The notes under the pieces were generated by a model. That model had not been told where the DNA came from. It saw only the letters and a program-made list of their open reading frames with translations, and ran no database searches. Shown here one piece after another: positions 1 to 8,288 of a stretch of 64,000 nt of DNA. The stretch comes from Pasteurella canis (GTDB lineage Bacteria; Pseudomonadota; Gammaproteobacteria; Enterobacterales; Pasteurellaceae). The position numbers were made by a program, and so were the translations under genes. Position 1 is the stretch's first letter. Each line of letters begins with the position of its first letter. Where the stretch lies: the NCBI RefSeq assembly GCF_900454865.1, contig NZ_UGTV01000015.1, positions 1,302,001 through 1,366,000 of the forward strand, written 5' to 3'.

Positions 1-891
1 GCCACTTTAGGGATTGCAACACCAATTCTATTAGGACGACCAAGTGTAATTAAACAAAAAATTAAACAACTTGGTTTACAGCTCCAAGAAGGACGTGATT
101 TTGAATTAGTAGATATTGAAAATAACCCTTACTTTGAAGAGTGTTGTCATGAGTATTACAACTTACTCAAGCGTAAAGGGATTACTCCAGCGGGTGCACA
201 ACGTAAAATGCTTCATAATCCAACCGTCATTGGCTCCGTGTTACTTGAATTAGGGAAAGCAGATGCGATGTTATGCGGTCTAGTTGGTCCTTACGCATCT
301 CACTTAAGTAACATCAAAGAAGTCATTGGAGTCCAGCCTTGTGTACCAACACCTGCGACAGTAAATGGGTTAGTTTTACCAACTGGTAATTTATTTATCA
401 CAGATACTTTTGTTAACCAAAATCCAACTGCACAAGAGCTTGCTGAAATTACGATTATGGCTGCAAACGAGGTAAGTCGTTTTGGTATTGAGCCTAAAAT
501 TGCACTGGTATCACATTCTAATTTTGGTACATTTGATGACCCAAGTGCGGTCAAAATGCGCGAAGTTTTAGCATTAGTAAAAGAAAAAGCACCAGAATTA
601 ATCATTGATGGTGAAATGCATTGTGATGTGGCGTTAAATGAAAAGCTACGTCACGAAACGATGCCTGATAGCCCATTAAAAGGCGCGGCAAACTTACTTG
701 TTATGCCAAATATGGAAGCTGCGCGTATTAGTTTAAACTTACTACAGGGTACAGCAACACCAATTACAGTAGGACCAATTTTAATGGGAATGAAGAAACC
801 AGTACATATTCTTACTGCGGCCTCTTCAGTACGACGTATTATTAACATGGTTGCAATTGCTGCTGCGAATGTCGATTCTCGTTGCGCCTAG
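1..891 (+). CDS. maeB: NADP-dependent malic enzyme, C-terminal part (partial at window start)
   Basis: The reading frame is open from base 1 to the TAG at 889-891, giving 296 residues. This is the C-terminal phosphotransacetylase-like half of the two-domain MaeB malic enzyme, which oxidatively decarboxylates malate to pyruvate with NADP. The protein begins mid-domain (ATLGIATPILLGRPS), and typical segments such as GPILMGMKKPVHIL are near the end. The N-terminal malic/NAD-binding domains lie outside the window. In this family the C-terminal domain is regulatory (acetyl-CoA) and not a working transacetylase. An internal ATG at 208 is not the start, since family similarity continues upstream of it. 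An exact uptake signal lies inside the gene at 543-551. A strong hairpin terminator follows at 909. Confidence 0.9.
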   Translation, partial: ATLGIATPILLGRPSVIKQKIKQLGLQLQEGRDFELVDIENNPYFEECCHEYYNLLKRKGITPAGAQRKMLHNPTVIGSVLLELGKADAMLCGLVGPYASHLSNIKEVIGVQPCVPTPATVNGLVLPTGNLFITDTFVNQNPTAQELAEITIMAANEVSRFGIEPKIALVSHSNFGTFDDPSAVKMREVLALVKEKAPELIIDGEMHCDVALNEKLRHETMPDSPLKGAANLLVMPNMEAARISLNLLQGTATPITVGPILMGMKKPVHILTAASSVRRIINMVAIAAANVDSRCA

Positions 892-908
892 TTATATATA
901 AAAATCAT

Positions 909-940
909 AGAGCAGATAGTTTTAATCTGCTCTTCTCTTT
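909..940 (+). terminator. intrinsic terminator of maeB
   Basis: A 9-bp perfect stem (AGAGCAGAT 909-917 with ATCTGCTCT 925-933) closes a 7-base loop and is followed by a T-rich tract. It lies 17 bases after the maeB stop. Confidence 0.85.
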
Positions 941-958
941 TTGTTAAAAAAACAGAGA

Positions 959-977
959 AATAATGATCTCAATCAAT
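959..977 (+). promoter_or_regulatory. weak Fur-box-like sequence upstream of sodA
   Basis: AATAATGATCTCAATCAAT matches the E. coli 19-base Fur consensus at about 12 positions, with the left half (AATAATGAT) nearly perfect. It sits about 80 bases before the sodA start. Iron/Fur control of MnSOD is established in E. coli. That this site is bound is inference, and the right half is poor. Confidence 0.25.
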
Positions 978-1056
978 TTTTCTGTTAAAATATTGTTACC
1001 TTCTTGGCAGTATTGCCTTTTATTTATATTACTTCTACGCAATTAAGGAAATTACT

Positions 1057-1701
1057 ATGGCTTACACTCTACCTGAATTAGGCTATGCCTACGATGCATT
1101 AGAACCACATTTTGATGCAATGACAATGGAAATTCACCATTCTAAGCACCACCAAGCTTATGTAAATAATGCAAATGCGGCATTAGAAAATTTACCTGAG
1201 TTCGCTAGTGCTTGCCCTGGTGAATTATTAAGCAAACTATCACAAGTACCTGCAGATAAATTTACAGCATTACGTAATAACGCAGGTGGTCATTTAAACC
1301 ACAGTTTATTCTGGAAAAGTCTAAAAAAAGGTACTACTTTGCAAGGCCCTTTAAAAGAGGCTATCGTTCGCGATTTTGGTTCTGTTGAAGCTTTTCAAGC
1401 AGAATTTGAAAAAGCAGCTGCAACACGTTTTGGTTCTGGTTGGGCTTGGTTAGTTTTACAAGCCGATGGAAAATTAGCAGTTGTTTCAACAGCAAACCAA
1501 GACTCGCCTATTATGGGTAAAGAAATTGCAGGTTGTGAAGGTTACCCACTTTTAGGCTTAGATGTTTGGGAACACGCTTACTACTTAAAATTTCAAAATC
1601 GTCGCCCAGACTACATTAAAGAATTTTGGCATGTAGTAAACTGGGATTTTGTTGCAGAACGTTTTGCTAAGAAAGCAGAACATTGTAACTGCTCAAACTA
1701 G
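1057..1701 (+). CDS. sodA: manganese superoxide dismutase
   Basis: Cytoplasmic enzyme that dismutates superoxide to oxygen and hydrogen peroxide. At 214 residues it has the usual length of bacterial SodA. The four metal ligands are visible at His27, His82 (NHSLFW), Asp169 and His173 (LDVWEHAYY). The active-site glutamine is in the C-terminal domain (Gln148, ANQDSP) and the segment before His82 reads GGHLNH; both are manganese-type rather than iron-type features. The start is supported by AAGGA 9 bases upstream. The last residues (CNCSN) carry two cysteines, an unusual tail. It is monocistronic, between its own terminator and that of maeB. A possible Fur-like site lies upstream. Confidence 0.96.
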   Translation: MAYTLPELGYAYDALEPHFDAMTMEIHHSKHHQAYVNNANAALENLPEFASACPGELLSKLSQVPADKFTALRNNAGGHLNHSLFWKSLKKGTTLQGPLKEAIVRDFGSVEAFQAEFEKAAATRFGSGWAWLVLQADGKLAVVSTANQDSPIMGKEIAGCEGYPLLGLDVWEHAYYLKFQNRRPDYIKEFWHVVNWDFVAERFAKKAEHCNCSN

Positions 1702-1710
1702 TTTATCGCG

Positions 1711-1736
1711 AATCCCCTCAATTGAGGGGATTTTTA
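1711..1736 (+). terminator. intrinsic terminator of sodA
   Basis: Palindrome AATCCCCTCA/ATTGAGGGGATT (1711-1732) runs into TTTTTAT, ten bases after the sodA stop. An uptake signal follows at 1759-1767. Confidence 0.9.
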
Positions 1737-1885
1737 TAACAAAATCTGATAAAAATAAACCGCACTTTTTCTCTATTTTATGAGTCAGATCACATTCTCT
1801 GGTTAGAAATCACTAGAGAAGTCACTGTAATTTCTCTAGAATGAATACCCCCTAATTTTTCTCATTTCTACATTAAGGAGTCATT

Positions 1886-3856
1886 ATGGATAGAAGACGT
1901 TTTCTACAATTAGGTGCTTGCAGTATTTTAACTTTTACTGCCTCTAAATATGTATCTGCTGCTGCGCAAAATTCGGTTTCATTACGCGTTATTGCCACAA
2001 CAGATGTACACAGTTTCTTAACTGATTTTGACTATTACAAAGATGCACCAACCGAAAAGTTTGGCTTTACTCGCACCGCATCATTAATCAAACAAGCACG
2101 TAACGAGGTTCCAAATAGTGTATTAGTTGATAATGGCGACTTAATTCAAGGGAACCCAATCGCAGATTATCAAGCAGCTAAAGGTTACAAAGAAGGTAAA
2201 TCAAACCCCGCTATTGATGCATTAAATGCAATGCAATATGACGTAGGAACCTTAGGTAACCATGAATTTAACTATGGATTAGATTATCTTGATGACTCAA
2301 TCCGTCAAGCAAAATTCCCTATTATTAATGCTAACGTTGTCAAAGCAGATTCTAATGAGCCACGTTATCAACCTTATTTTATCCAAGAAAAAGAAGTCGT
2401 TGATAGCAATGGTAAAAAACACATGCTCAAAATTGGCTATATTGGTTTTGTGCCACCACAAGTTATGATTTGGGATAAAGCAAATCTTGATGGTAAAGTA
2501 CTAGCACATGACATCAAGAAAACAGCAGAAAAATATGTACCAATTGTTAAACAAAAAGGGGCTGACATTATTGTTGCACTCGCCCACACGGGTCCATCTG
2601 ATGAACCATACCAAGAAGGTGAGGAAAATGCCGCATTCCACCTTGCTGATGTAAAAGGGTTAGATGCGATTATTTTCGGTCACGCACATCGATTATTCCC
2701 AAATAAAGAATTTGCAAAGTCACCTAATGTTGATATCGCAAAAGGAACAGTTAAAGGTGTACCAGAAAGTATGGCTGGTTACTGGGGCAACAACATTAGT
2801 GTCGTTGATTTAACCTTATCACAAGTAAATGGCAAATGGTTAGTCACTGATGGTAAAGCAGAATTACGCCCTATTTATGATGCAGAAAACAAAAAAGCTA
2901 CTGTTGAAAACCATCCAGAAATCAGCGCACTTTTAGCACCTGTTCACCAAGCCACTCGTGAATTTGTGTCACAGCCTATTGGTAAAGCAGATGATAATAT
3001 GTACAGCTATTTAGCCTTAGTACAGGATGATCCAACGGTTCAAATTGTTAACCAAGCACAAAAAGCCTATGTTGAAAATGTAGTAAAAGGTTTACCAGAA
3101 TTAACTGGACTACCTGTTTTAAGTGCGGGAGCACCATTTAAAGCAGGTGGTCGTAAGAATGATCCTACAGGTTATACTGAAGTCGATAAAGGCGATTTGA
3201 CTTTCCGTAATGCAGCAGACTTGTATCTCTACCCAAACACACTCGTTGTAGTAAAAGTTACTGGTGCGGAGTTAAAAGAATGGTTGGAATGTAGCGCTGG
3301 TATGTTCAAACAAATCGATCCAAATAATGAACAACCACAAAGTTTATTAGATTGGACAGGTTTCCGTACTTACAATTTTGATGTAATTGACGGTGTGCAA
3401 TATCAATTCGATATCACTCAACCAGCACGTTATGATGGTGATTGTAAATTAATTAATGATAAATCACATCGTGTCATTAATTTAACTTACCAAGGTAAAC
3501 CAGTTGATCCAAAAGCAGAATTCTTAATTGCAACCAACAATTATCGTGCTTATGGTGCTAAATTCCCTGGCACAGGCGATAGCCATATTGTCTTTGCAGC
3601 ACCAGATGAAAACCGTCAAATTTTGGCTAATTACATTACATCTGAAAGTAAAACACATGGACAGGTTCGCCCTAGCGCAGATAAAAACTGGCGTATCGCG
3701 CCAATTAATACAAAAGCCAAACTGGATATTCGTTTTGAAACATCTCCAAGTGAAAAAGCAAAACAATTTATTGAGGAAAAAGCACAATACGCAGTAAAAC
3801 GAGTAGGCACAGATGAAATTGGATTTGCAGTTTATCAAGTTGATTTAACTAAATAA
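1886..3856 (+). CDS. cpdB: 2',3'-cyclic-nucleotide 2'-phosphodiesterase / 3'-nucleotidase
   Basis: Periplasmic bifunctional enzyme that opens 2',3'-cyclic nucleotides and removes the 3' phosphate, feeding nucleoside salvage. The 656 residues show a metallophosphatase domain with Asp40/His42 (TTDVHSF), Asp82-Asp85 (VDNGD), GNHE at 124-127 and GHAHRLFP near 265-272. A 5'-nucleotidase C-terminal substrate domain follows ([17 protein letters not shown]). The N-terminus reads [10 protein letters not shown] then a hydrophobic stretch ending SAAA at about 27. This is a twin-arginine (Tat) type signal rather than an ordinary Sec signal. The start is preceded by AAGGAG at 6 bases. Monocistronic, with a strong terminator behind. 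Confidence 0.95.
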   Translation: MDRRRFLQLGACSILTFTASKYVSAAAQNSVSLRVIATTDVHSFLTDFDYYKDAPTEKFGFTRTASLIKQARNEVPNSVLVDNGDLIQGNPIADYQAAKGYKEGKSNPAIDALNAMQYDVGTLGNHEFNYGLDYLDDSIRQAKFPIINANVVKADSNEPRYQPYFIQEKEVVDSNGKKHMLKIGYIGFVPPQVMIWDKANLDGKVLAHDIKKTAEKYVPIVKQKGADIIVALAHTGPSDEPYQEGEENAAFHLADVKGLDAIIFGHAHRLFPNKEFAKSPNVDIAKGTVKGVPESMAGYWGNNISVVDLTLSQVNGKWLVTDGKAELRPIYDAENKKATVENHPEISALLAPVHQATREFVSQPIGKADDNMYSYLALVQDDPTVQIVNQAQKAYVENVVKGLPELTGLPVLSAGAPFKAGGRKNDPTGYTEVDKGDLTFRNAADLYLYPNTLVVVKVTGAELKEWLECSAGMFKQIDPNNEQPQSLLDWTGFRTYNFDVIDGVQYQFDITQPARYDGDCKLINDKSHRVINLTYQGKPVDPKAEFLIATNNYRAYGAKFPGTGDSHIVFAAPDENRQILANYITSESKTHGQVRPSADKNWRIAPINTKAKLDIRFETSPSEKAKQFIEEKAQYAVKRVGTDEIGFAVYQVDLTK

Positions 3857-3871
3857 TCTATTACTACAAAC

Positions 3872-3908
3872 AAAAAAGCAAAGTGCGTTCAAGTCACTTT
3901 GCTTTTTT
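3872..3908. terminator. bidirectional terminator between cpdB and the convergent methyltransferase-like gene
   Basis: A 14-bp perfect stem (3872-3885 with 3895-3908) flanked by A-run and T-run can stop transcription from both sides. The stem contains AAGTGCG, a degenerate uptake signal. Confidence 0.9.
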
Positions 3909-3924
3909 ATTCCATTCTTTCATT

Positions 3925-4368
3925 TTATAACCAGCGTCTTACTTTCTGTTTATAATCTAAATAAGTTTGTCCAAATAGCTGCTCTAACACTTGTTCTTCT
4001 TGTTTAATTTGCCACTTTGTCATCACTACAATAAAAAGAATGAAAAAAATGACCGCACTTAAACTACCCAACCAGAGCGCCCAAGCTAATAACAACAAAG
4101 CTAAACTCAAGTACATTGGATTACGACTAATTTTATAGACACCAGCGACAACTAATGTAGAGGTCTGTTCTAATGCAAGTGGACTCACTGTTGTTCTCGC
4201 CTGTAAAAATTGCCACAAACTCATACCTGCGATTAACATACTCGCAAAAACTAAACTTGCTATCAACCAGATCCACTGTGGAAAAGTCATTAAAGCAGGC
4301 ACATATCCCATTGCGGTTGCACAGCCTATAAATACAACAGGAGGAGGGAGTTTAATTTTATTCATCAT
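3925..4368 (-). CDS. isoprenylcysteine/phospholipid methyltransferase-family membrane protein
   Basis: A 147-residue integral membrane protein with about four hydrophobic segments. The C-terminal half carries the family signature SRNPMYLSL followed by a hydrophobic helix, and then a charged tail (QEEQVLEQLFG..YLDYKQKVRRWL). This arrangement is typical of the small ICMT/PEMT-like bacterial methyltransferases, which use S-adenosylmethionine on membrane-embedded substrates. The substrate here is unknown, so I give no symbol. The gene is the last of a minus-strand run after the J-protein gene, 22 bases away, and contains an uptake signal at 4052-4060. Function is assigned at family level only. 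Confidence 0.7.
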   Translation of the reverse strand: MMNKIKLPPPVVFIGCATAMGYVPALMTFPQWIWLIASLVFASMLIAGMSLWQFLQARTTVSPLALEQTSTLVVAGVYKISRNPMYLSLALLLLAWALWLGSLSAVIFFILFIVVMTKWQIKQEEQVLEQLFGQTYLDYKQKVRRWL

Positions 4369-4390
4369 GCGTTTTCCTTATTTATTATTT

Positions 4391-6163
4391 TCAATCCCAC
4401 AAATAAAAAACGACTTTCTTGATAGCCAGTTGGAATAGATAAAGACATAATAATACTGGATAAAATAAAAATAATGCATAGTCAGTGAATTGACTCAAAG
4501 TAGCTAATATCAATAGCGCAATTACAACAATCTCAAAAAGACTACCTCTATCATGTGTCCTTGCTAACCAATTTCCCACCAATGATGGCAATAAACAGAA
4601 CCATAATAGTATACTGATTAGGCTACTCAACACAAACAAAGGCAGCTCAGTAAATTTTTTAGGTAATTGTAAAAAAGGAGTCTTCATCTTGTCATATAAA
4701 TACATATAAATAGCAGGATAATATTGAGTCAAAAATAAATTACTATTCAACCAAATTAGCCCCAACATCATAAGAAAACCATCTAACCCGCTATTTTGCC
4801 CTTGCAAACCAAATAACCAAAATAATCCTAATGTCGCTAAGTTATAACCAAACTTGTGCCAACCTAGTTCATTATCGATACAACCCCACAAAAAACACAC
4901 CATGACAAAACATAACAATGGTTGTTGCATAATAAAGCTATCTAATTGCTGAAAATAGAGAGGTATCAACAGTAATATAGGCAATATCACGCCTACAACC
5001 AACCTAAAAGACTGATTTTTTGGTGCAAAATACAATACTATTGGAGCAAAAATGGCAAATAACCCCATCATCAATAAAAATAAAATACTCATCGAAAGCA
5101 CTTGAGCTGTAAAACCAGATTGAGCTTGAATAGGTAAAAAACATAAAACATACATCAGATAAGCTCTCAGTAGCACTCTTAAATATTTACTACGTTGATG
5201 TATTTTTAAAAAAGCGAAATTATATTCATCAAATAAAAAACGATATCCCTTTGGTTGCTCATAACACAAGAATGGGTAGACCAAAAAAGTATAAAAAACA
5301 TTGAGTAAAAAATGACGCCCTTTGGCTATTTGACTCATCAATTTCTTGGCTACTGGATATTCCTCAACACCAAAAGAACTATCACTAACTAAATCTGCAA
5401 TAAATAAATACTCTCTTAATTGTTCTTGTTCATCAAAAGATAAAAAATTATCAACTTGATAATCATCATGCCAATTAAAATAATTTGACCACTGGGTCCA
5501 TAAATAAGGATTTGTAATTAAATTATCTTTTAAAAATTGCCATAATAACCAAGAAGCATGATTGCTATCCTCCAAAGGTAAACGGGCTAACTGTGCTTGA
5601 ATCTGTTCCCAATCAGCAACTAACCCTTTTGCCCCTTTTTGCTCAAAACGTTGTTGAATATCAGCTAGTGCATGCTCTACGGAGATTAAGCTAATATTCA
5701 TAGTCTGTTGATTAACAAACGTATGGACATTTTGTGTCTCTGTTGGCGAAGTTGACCCAAGGGCAGATTCATCTTGGGTTAGAACTAACTGTTCATCAAC
5801 CTGCTTACAAGTATCAAGATTTGGCGCTTGAATAGGAGTAAGAACTTCATCTTGACTTGTTGTAGCATCTAATAGGTTGCTTGTTAGGTGCTCTAGCGTA
5901 GCGATTTGTTGCTCAGCCACAACAACAGGTTGAGGTAATGCATCTGATGGAATAACATCTTCAGCACTATCCTCCCACCCCCACTCTTCTTGCTCTTGGT
6001 AATAGTGTGCAATAGATAATGCTTCATCAAATGCTTCTCGTAATTGTTGATAGCCTTGTGCATCCTCGTCAGGACGTGTTATTTTGACTTGCTTAGCATA
6101 AGCGCGACGAATAGCGCGCTCATCACTCGTCGGCTCAATATTTAAGATAGCCCAACAGTTCAT
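4391..6163 (-). CDS. membrane J-domain protein, likely co-chaperone of HscC (DjlB/DjlC-like)
   Basis: A 590-residue protein. Residues 1-48 look like a J domain (helix with AIRRAYAKQ, then GYQQLREAFDEAL). The hallmark HPD tripeptide reads RPD (Arg30-Pro31-Asp32), so the histidine is replaced. A long polar linker spans about 50-200. The second half contains many hydrophobic segments (from about residue 330 onward), indicating a multi-spanning C-terminal membrane domain. It lies 21 bases downstream of hscC in the same orientation. The E. coli Hsc62/HscC system likewise uses the specialised membrane J-proteins DjlB and DjlC, so I infer that this protein recruits HscC to the inner membrane. The start is preceded by GGTGGTGA. 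Substrates are unknown. Confidence 0.7.
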   Translation of the reverse strand: MNCWAILNIEPTSDERAIRRAYAKQVKITRPDEDAQGYQQLREAFDEALSIAHYYQEQEEWGWEDSAEDVIPSDALPQPVVVAEQQIATLEHLTSNLLDATTSQDEVLTPIQAPNLDTCKQVDEQLVLTQDESALGSTSPTETQNVHTFVNQQTMNISLISVEHALADIQQRFEQKGAKGLVADWEQIQAQLARLPLEDSNHASWLLWQFLKDNLITNPYLWTQWSNYFNWHDDYQVDNFLSFDEQEQLREYLFIADLVSDSSFGVEEYPVAKKLMSQIAKGRHFLLNVFYTFLVYPFLCYEQPKGYRFLFDEYNFAFLKIHQRSKYLRVLLRAYLMYVLCFLPIQAQSGFTAQVLSMSILFLLMMGLFAIFAPIVLYFAPKNQSFRLVVGVILPILLLIPLYFQQLDSFIMQQPLLCFVMVCFLWGCIDNELGWHKFGYNLATLGLFWLFGLQGQNSGLDGFLMMLGLIWLNSNLFLTQYYPAIYMYLYDKMKTPFLQLPKKFTELPLFVLSSLISILLWFCLLPSLVGNWLARTHDRGSLFEIVVIALLILATLSQFTDYALFLFYPVLLCLYLFQLAIKKVVFYLWD

Positions 6164-6184
6164 AAAAAATCACCACCAACTTAC

Positions 6185-7891
6185 TTATAACAACCAGCCA
6201 CCATCATAACGGGATAGAAATTCACTAAAATGTTTTTGTGCTCGACGAATTTGAATTTCATCTTGGCTATCAAGTACAGCCAAAAAATAGCCCATATGCT
6301 CACTGATAATCTGGCGATTTTCACCAAGATATTCTTCATATAGACGTTTTGCTTTTTCCAATAAGTAAACATTTTGTGCTTGATCACGTGGATGTACTTT
6401 AAGTGCGGTCAATTTTTGACGAGATTGCTCGATTTCCTCTGCTGTTAAACTTTGTGCATTTTGTTGAAAAATATCCGATACTTGCAAATTTAACTCTTGA
6501 TTACTAATATCCACTTCCAATAGCCCATTAGAATCATAACTAAAACGCACATCTACTAGCACTTCCCCTGCAGGTTTTGCGGGGACATGGATACTCATTT
6601 CACCTAACTGTAAATTTTCTTTTGCTAATGGTGACTCACCTTGCAAAATTTCAAAGTGAATTTGAGTTTGATTATCAAACACGGTACTAAAAGTCTGCAC
6701 ACGAGAAACAGGAACAGGCATGTTACGCTCAATAATAGGGGCAAATTGTCCACCAATATTCCGCCCATCAAACTCTTTCACCGTATTTGTCCCCAAGGAA
6801 AAAGGCATCACATCCGTCAGGACAACCTCTTCTACACTGGCATGACGCGCAATTAAAGCCGCTTGTACGGCAGCACCACGAGCAATCGCCTCATCAGGGT
6901 GAATACTAGCTTGTGGAATCCGTTGAAACAGCTGACCAATCATATGGCGAACCATTGGCATTCTTGTCGCACCACCTACAAGAATAATGCCATCAATTTG
7001 GCTCGGACGTAATTTAGCATCACGTAGCGCTCTTTCTAAAGGTTTACGTAAACGTGCTAATAAACCTTGTGATGCTTGATAAAATTCATCAAAAGTCACT
7101 CTCGCAGAATGTTCTCTTTCATCTATCACTAAAGTAATATCAACAAATTTTTCTTGGCTTAATGTACGTTTAGCACTTTCAAATAATTGCCAGAGAGCTT
7201 TATTTTCAGTAATTGTCGCGCGCTCTTTTTCTGTCAAGGTTTGACAACGTTGAAGGAAACAATGATAAACAACTTGTACAAAATCCTCACCACCAAGATG
7301 ATTGTCACCCGCACTCGCCGATACTTGTACCACACCATCAAAATAATCTAGAATTGAAACATCAAATGTACCGCCACCTAAGTCGTAAATCATAAAGCGA
7401 GTATCATCTGGCTTTTCTTGTAAATTATACGCTAAGCCTGCCGCAGTAGGTTCATTAAGCAAACGTAATACGTTTAATCCAGCCATTTGTGCCGCGGCTT
7501 TCGTCGCTTGGCGCTGAATTGCATTAAAATAAGCTGGTACTGTAATGACAACATCCGTGACTTCTTCGCCTAAAAACGCTTCTGCATCTTCTTTCAAGCT
7601 TCTTAAAATCAGCGCCGATAATTCTTCTGCACGAAATTTTCTCTTTCCTAAATAAAAGACTTTATCCGTGCCCATAAAACGTTTAAATGCAGCCGCACTT
7701 AAATGAGGGTTAGTTGATAAGCGTTCACGTGCAGGTAAGCCCACTAAAAGAGAGTCGTCATCGCTAACACTAATCACTGACGGCGTTAAATAATGACCTA
7801 ATCGATTAGGAATTAAACGCGTTTCTCCCTCTATAAATTGTACAATTAAACTATTTGTTGTACCTAAATCAATACCGATTTGTAATGCCAT
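6185..7891 (-). CDS. hscC: Hsp70-family chaperone HscC
   Basis: An ATP-driven Hsp70 of 568 residues, shorter than DnaK (about 638) and close to E. coli HscC (about 556). The nucleotide-binding domain is clear: GIDLGTTNS at 6-14, LNEPTAAGLAYN near 145, DLGGGTFDVS near 170 and LVGGATRMP near 310. The substrate-binding beta domain starts around 390 and a short alpha-helical lid ends at SRYDGGWLL. No DnaK-type EEVD-like disordered tail is present. It is paired with the J-protein gene just downstream, as in E. coli. Expression is expected to be autonomous from the 397-base upstream gap. An uptake signal lies in the C-terminal coding part (6401-6409). Confidence 0.9.
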   Translation of the reverse strand: MALQIGIDLGTTNSLIVQFIEGETRLIPNRLGHYLTPSVISVSDDDSLLVGLPARERLSTNPHLSAAAFKRFMGTDKVFYLGKRKFRAEELSALILRSLKEDAEAFLGEEVTDVVITVPAYFNAIQRQATKAAAQMAGLNVLRLLNEPTAAGLAYNLQEKPDDTRFMIYDLGGGTFDVSILDYFDGVVQVSASAGDNHLGGEDFVQVVYHCFLQRCQTLTEKERATITENKALWQLFESAKRTLSQEKFVDITLVIDEREHSARVTFDEFYQASQGLLARLRKPLERALRDAKLRPSQIDGIILVGGATRMPMVRHMIGQLFQRIPQASIHPDEAIARGAAVQAALIARHASVEEVVLTDVMPFSLGTNTVKEFDGRNIGGQFAPIIERNMPVPVSRVQTFSTVFDNQTQIHFEILQGESPLAKENLQLGEMSIHVPAKPAGEVLVDVRFSYDSNGLLEVDISNQELNLQVSDIFQQNAQSLTAEEIEQSRQKLTALKVHPRDQAQNVYLLEKAKRLYEEYLGENRQIISEHMGYFLAVLDSQDEIQIRRAQKHFSEFLSRYDGGWLL

Positions 7892-8288
7892 ACTAAAACC
7901 TGAAAACTATTAAATAATTATTCAAATATAAAATACTATTATTCGATTGGCTTAATAAAGCCCTATTTTTCATACTGCTATCAAAAAACTATAAAAATAA
8001 GCAACAGCACAATGCATGCTTGATAAGTTATCTCCGATATCATATTCTCTTTTTCTTGATTCATGATATGTTTTTTCTTTAAGCCTTACGCATATTATAT
8101 AAAATAAAAAAGCAACATTGTCATACGTTGCTTTTTTTATTTCGTTATCACATTATTGATAGCTTACATCACAAAGTGATCATAAGCCTGATAAACTAAC
8201 ATGGTTAATGAAACCAAAGTTAAAGTTATTAAATTCATTTTTTAGCTTGATAAATAAGAGAGAAATATTCCCCCTTATTTAACATTAA
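7892..8288. other. intergenic region between hscC and the autotransporter gene
   Basis: 397 bases of AT-rich sequence. It holds a small GGCTT-AATA-AAGCC hairpin (7949-7962) upstream of hscC and the terminator at 8106-8137. Near 8168-8180 there is a 13-base palindrome (ATCAC AAA GTGAT) whose function I cannot assign. No convincing small gene, tRNA or riboswitch is visible. Confidence 0.6.
8106..8137 (-). terminator. terminator downstream of the autotransporter gene
   Basis: An 11-bp stem (AAAAAAGCAAC 8106-8116 with GTTGCTTTTTT 8127-8137) and a 10-base loop, symmetrical enough to act in both directions. It is about 150 bases beyond the autotransporter stop. Confidence 0.8.

Noticed and set aside
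8168-8182. Palindrome ATCAC-AAA-GTGAT as a regulator site
   Set aside because: It does not match the orientation and spacing of a CRP site or another operator I know, and it lies downstream of the autotransporter rather than at a promoter.
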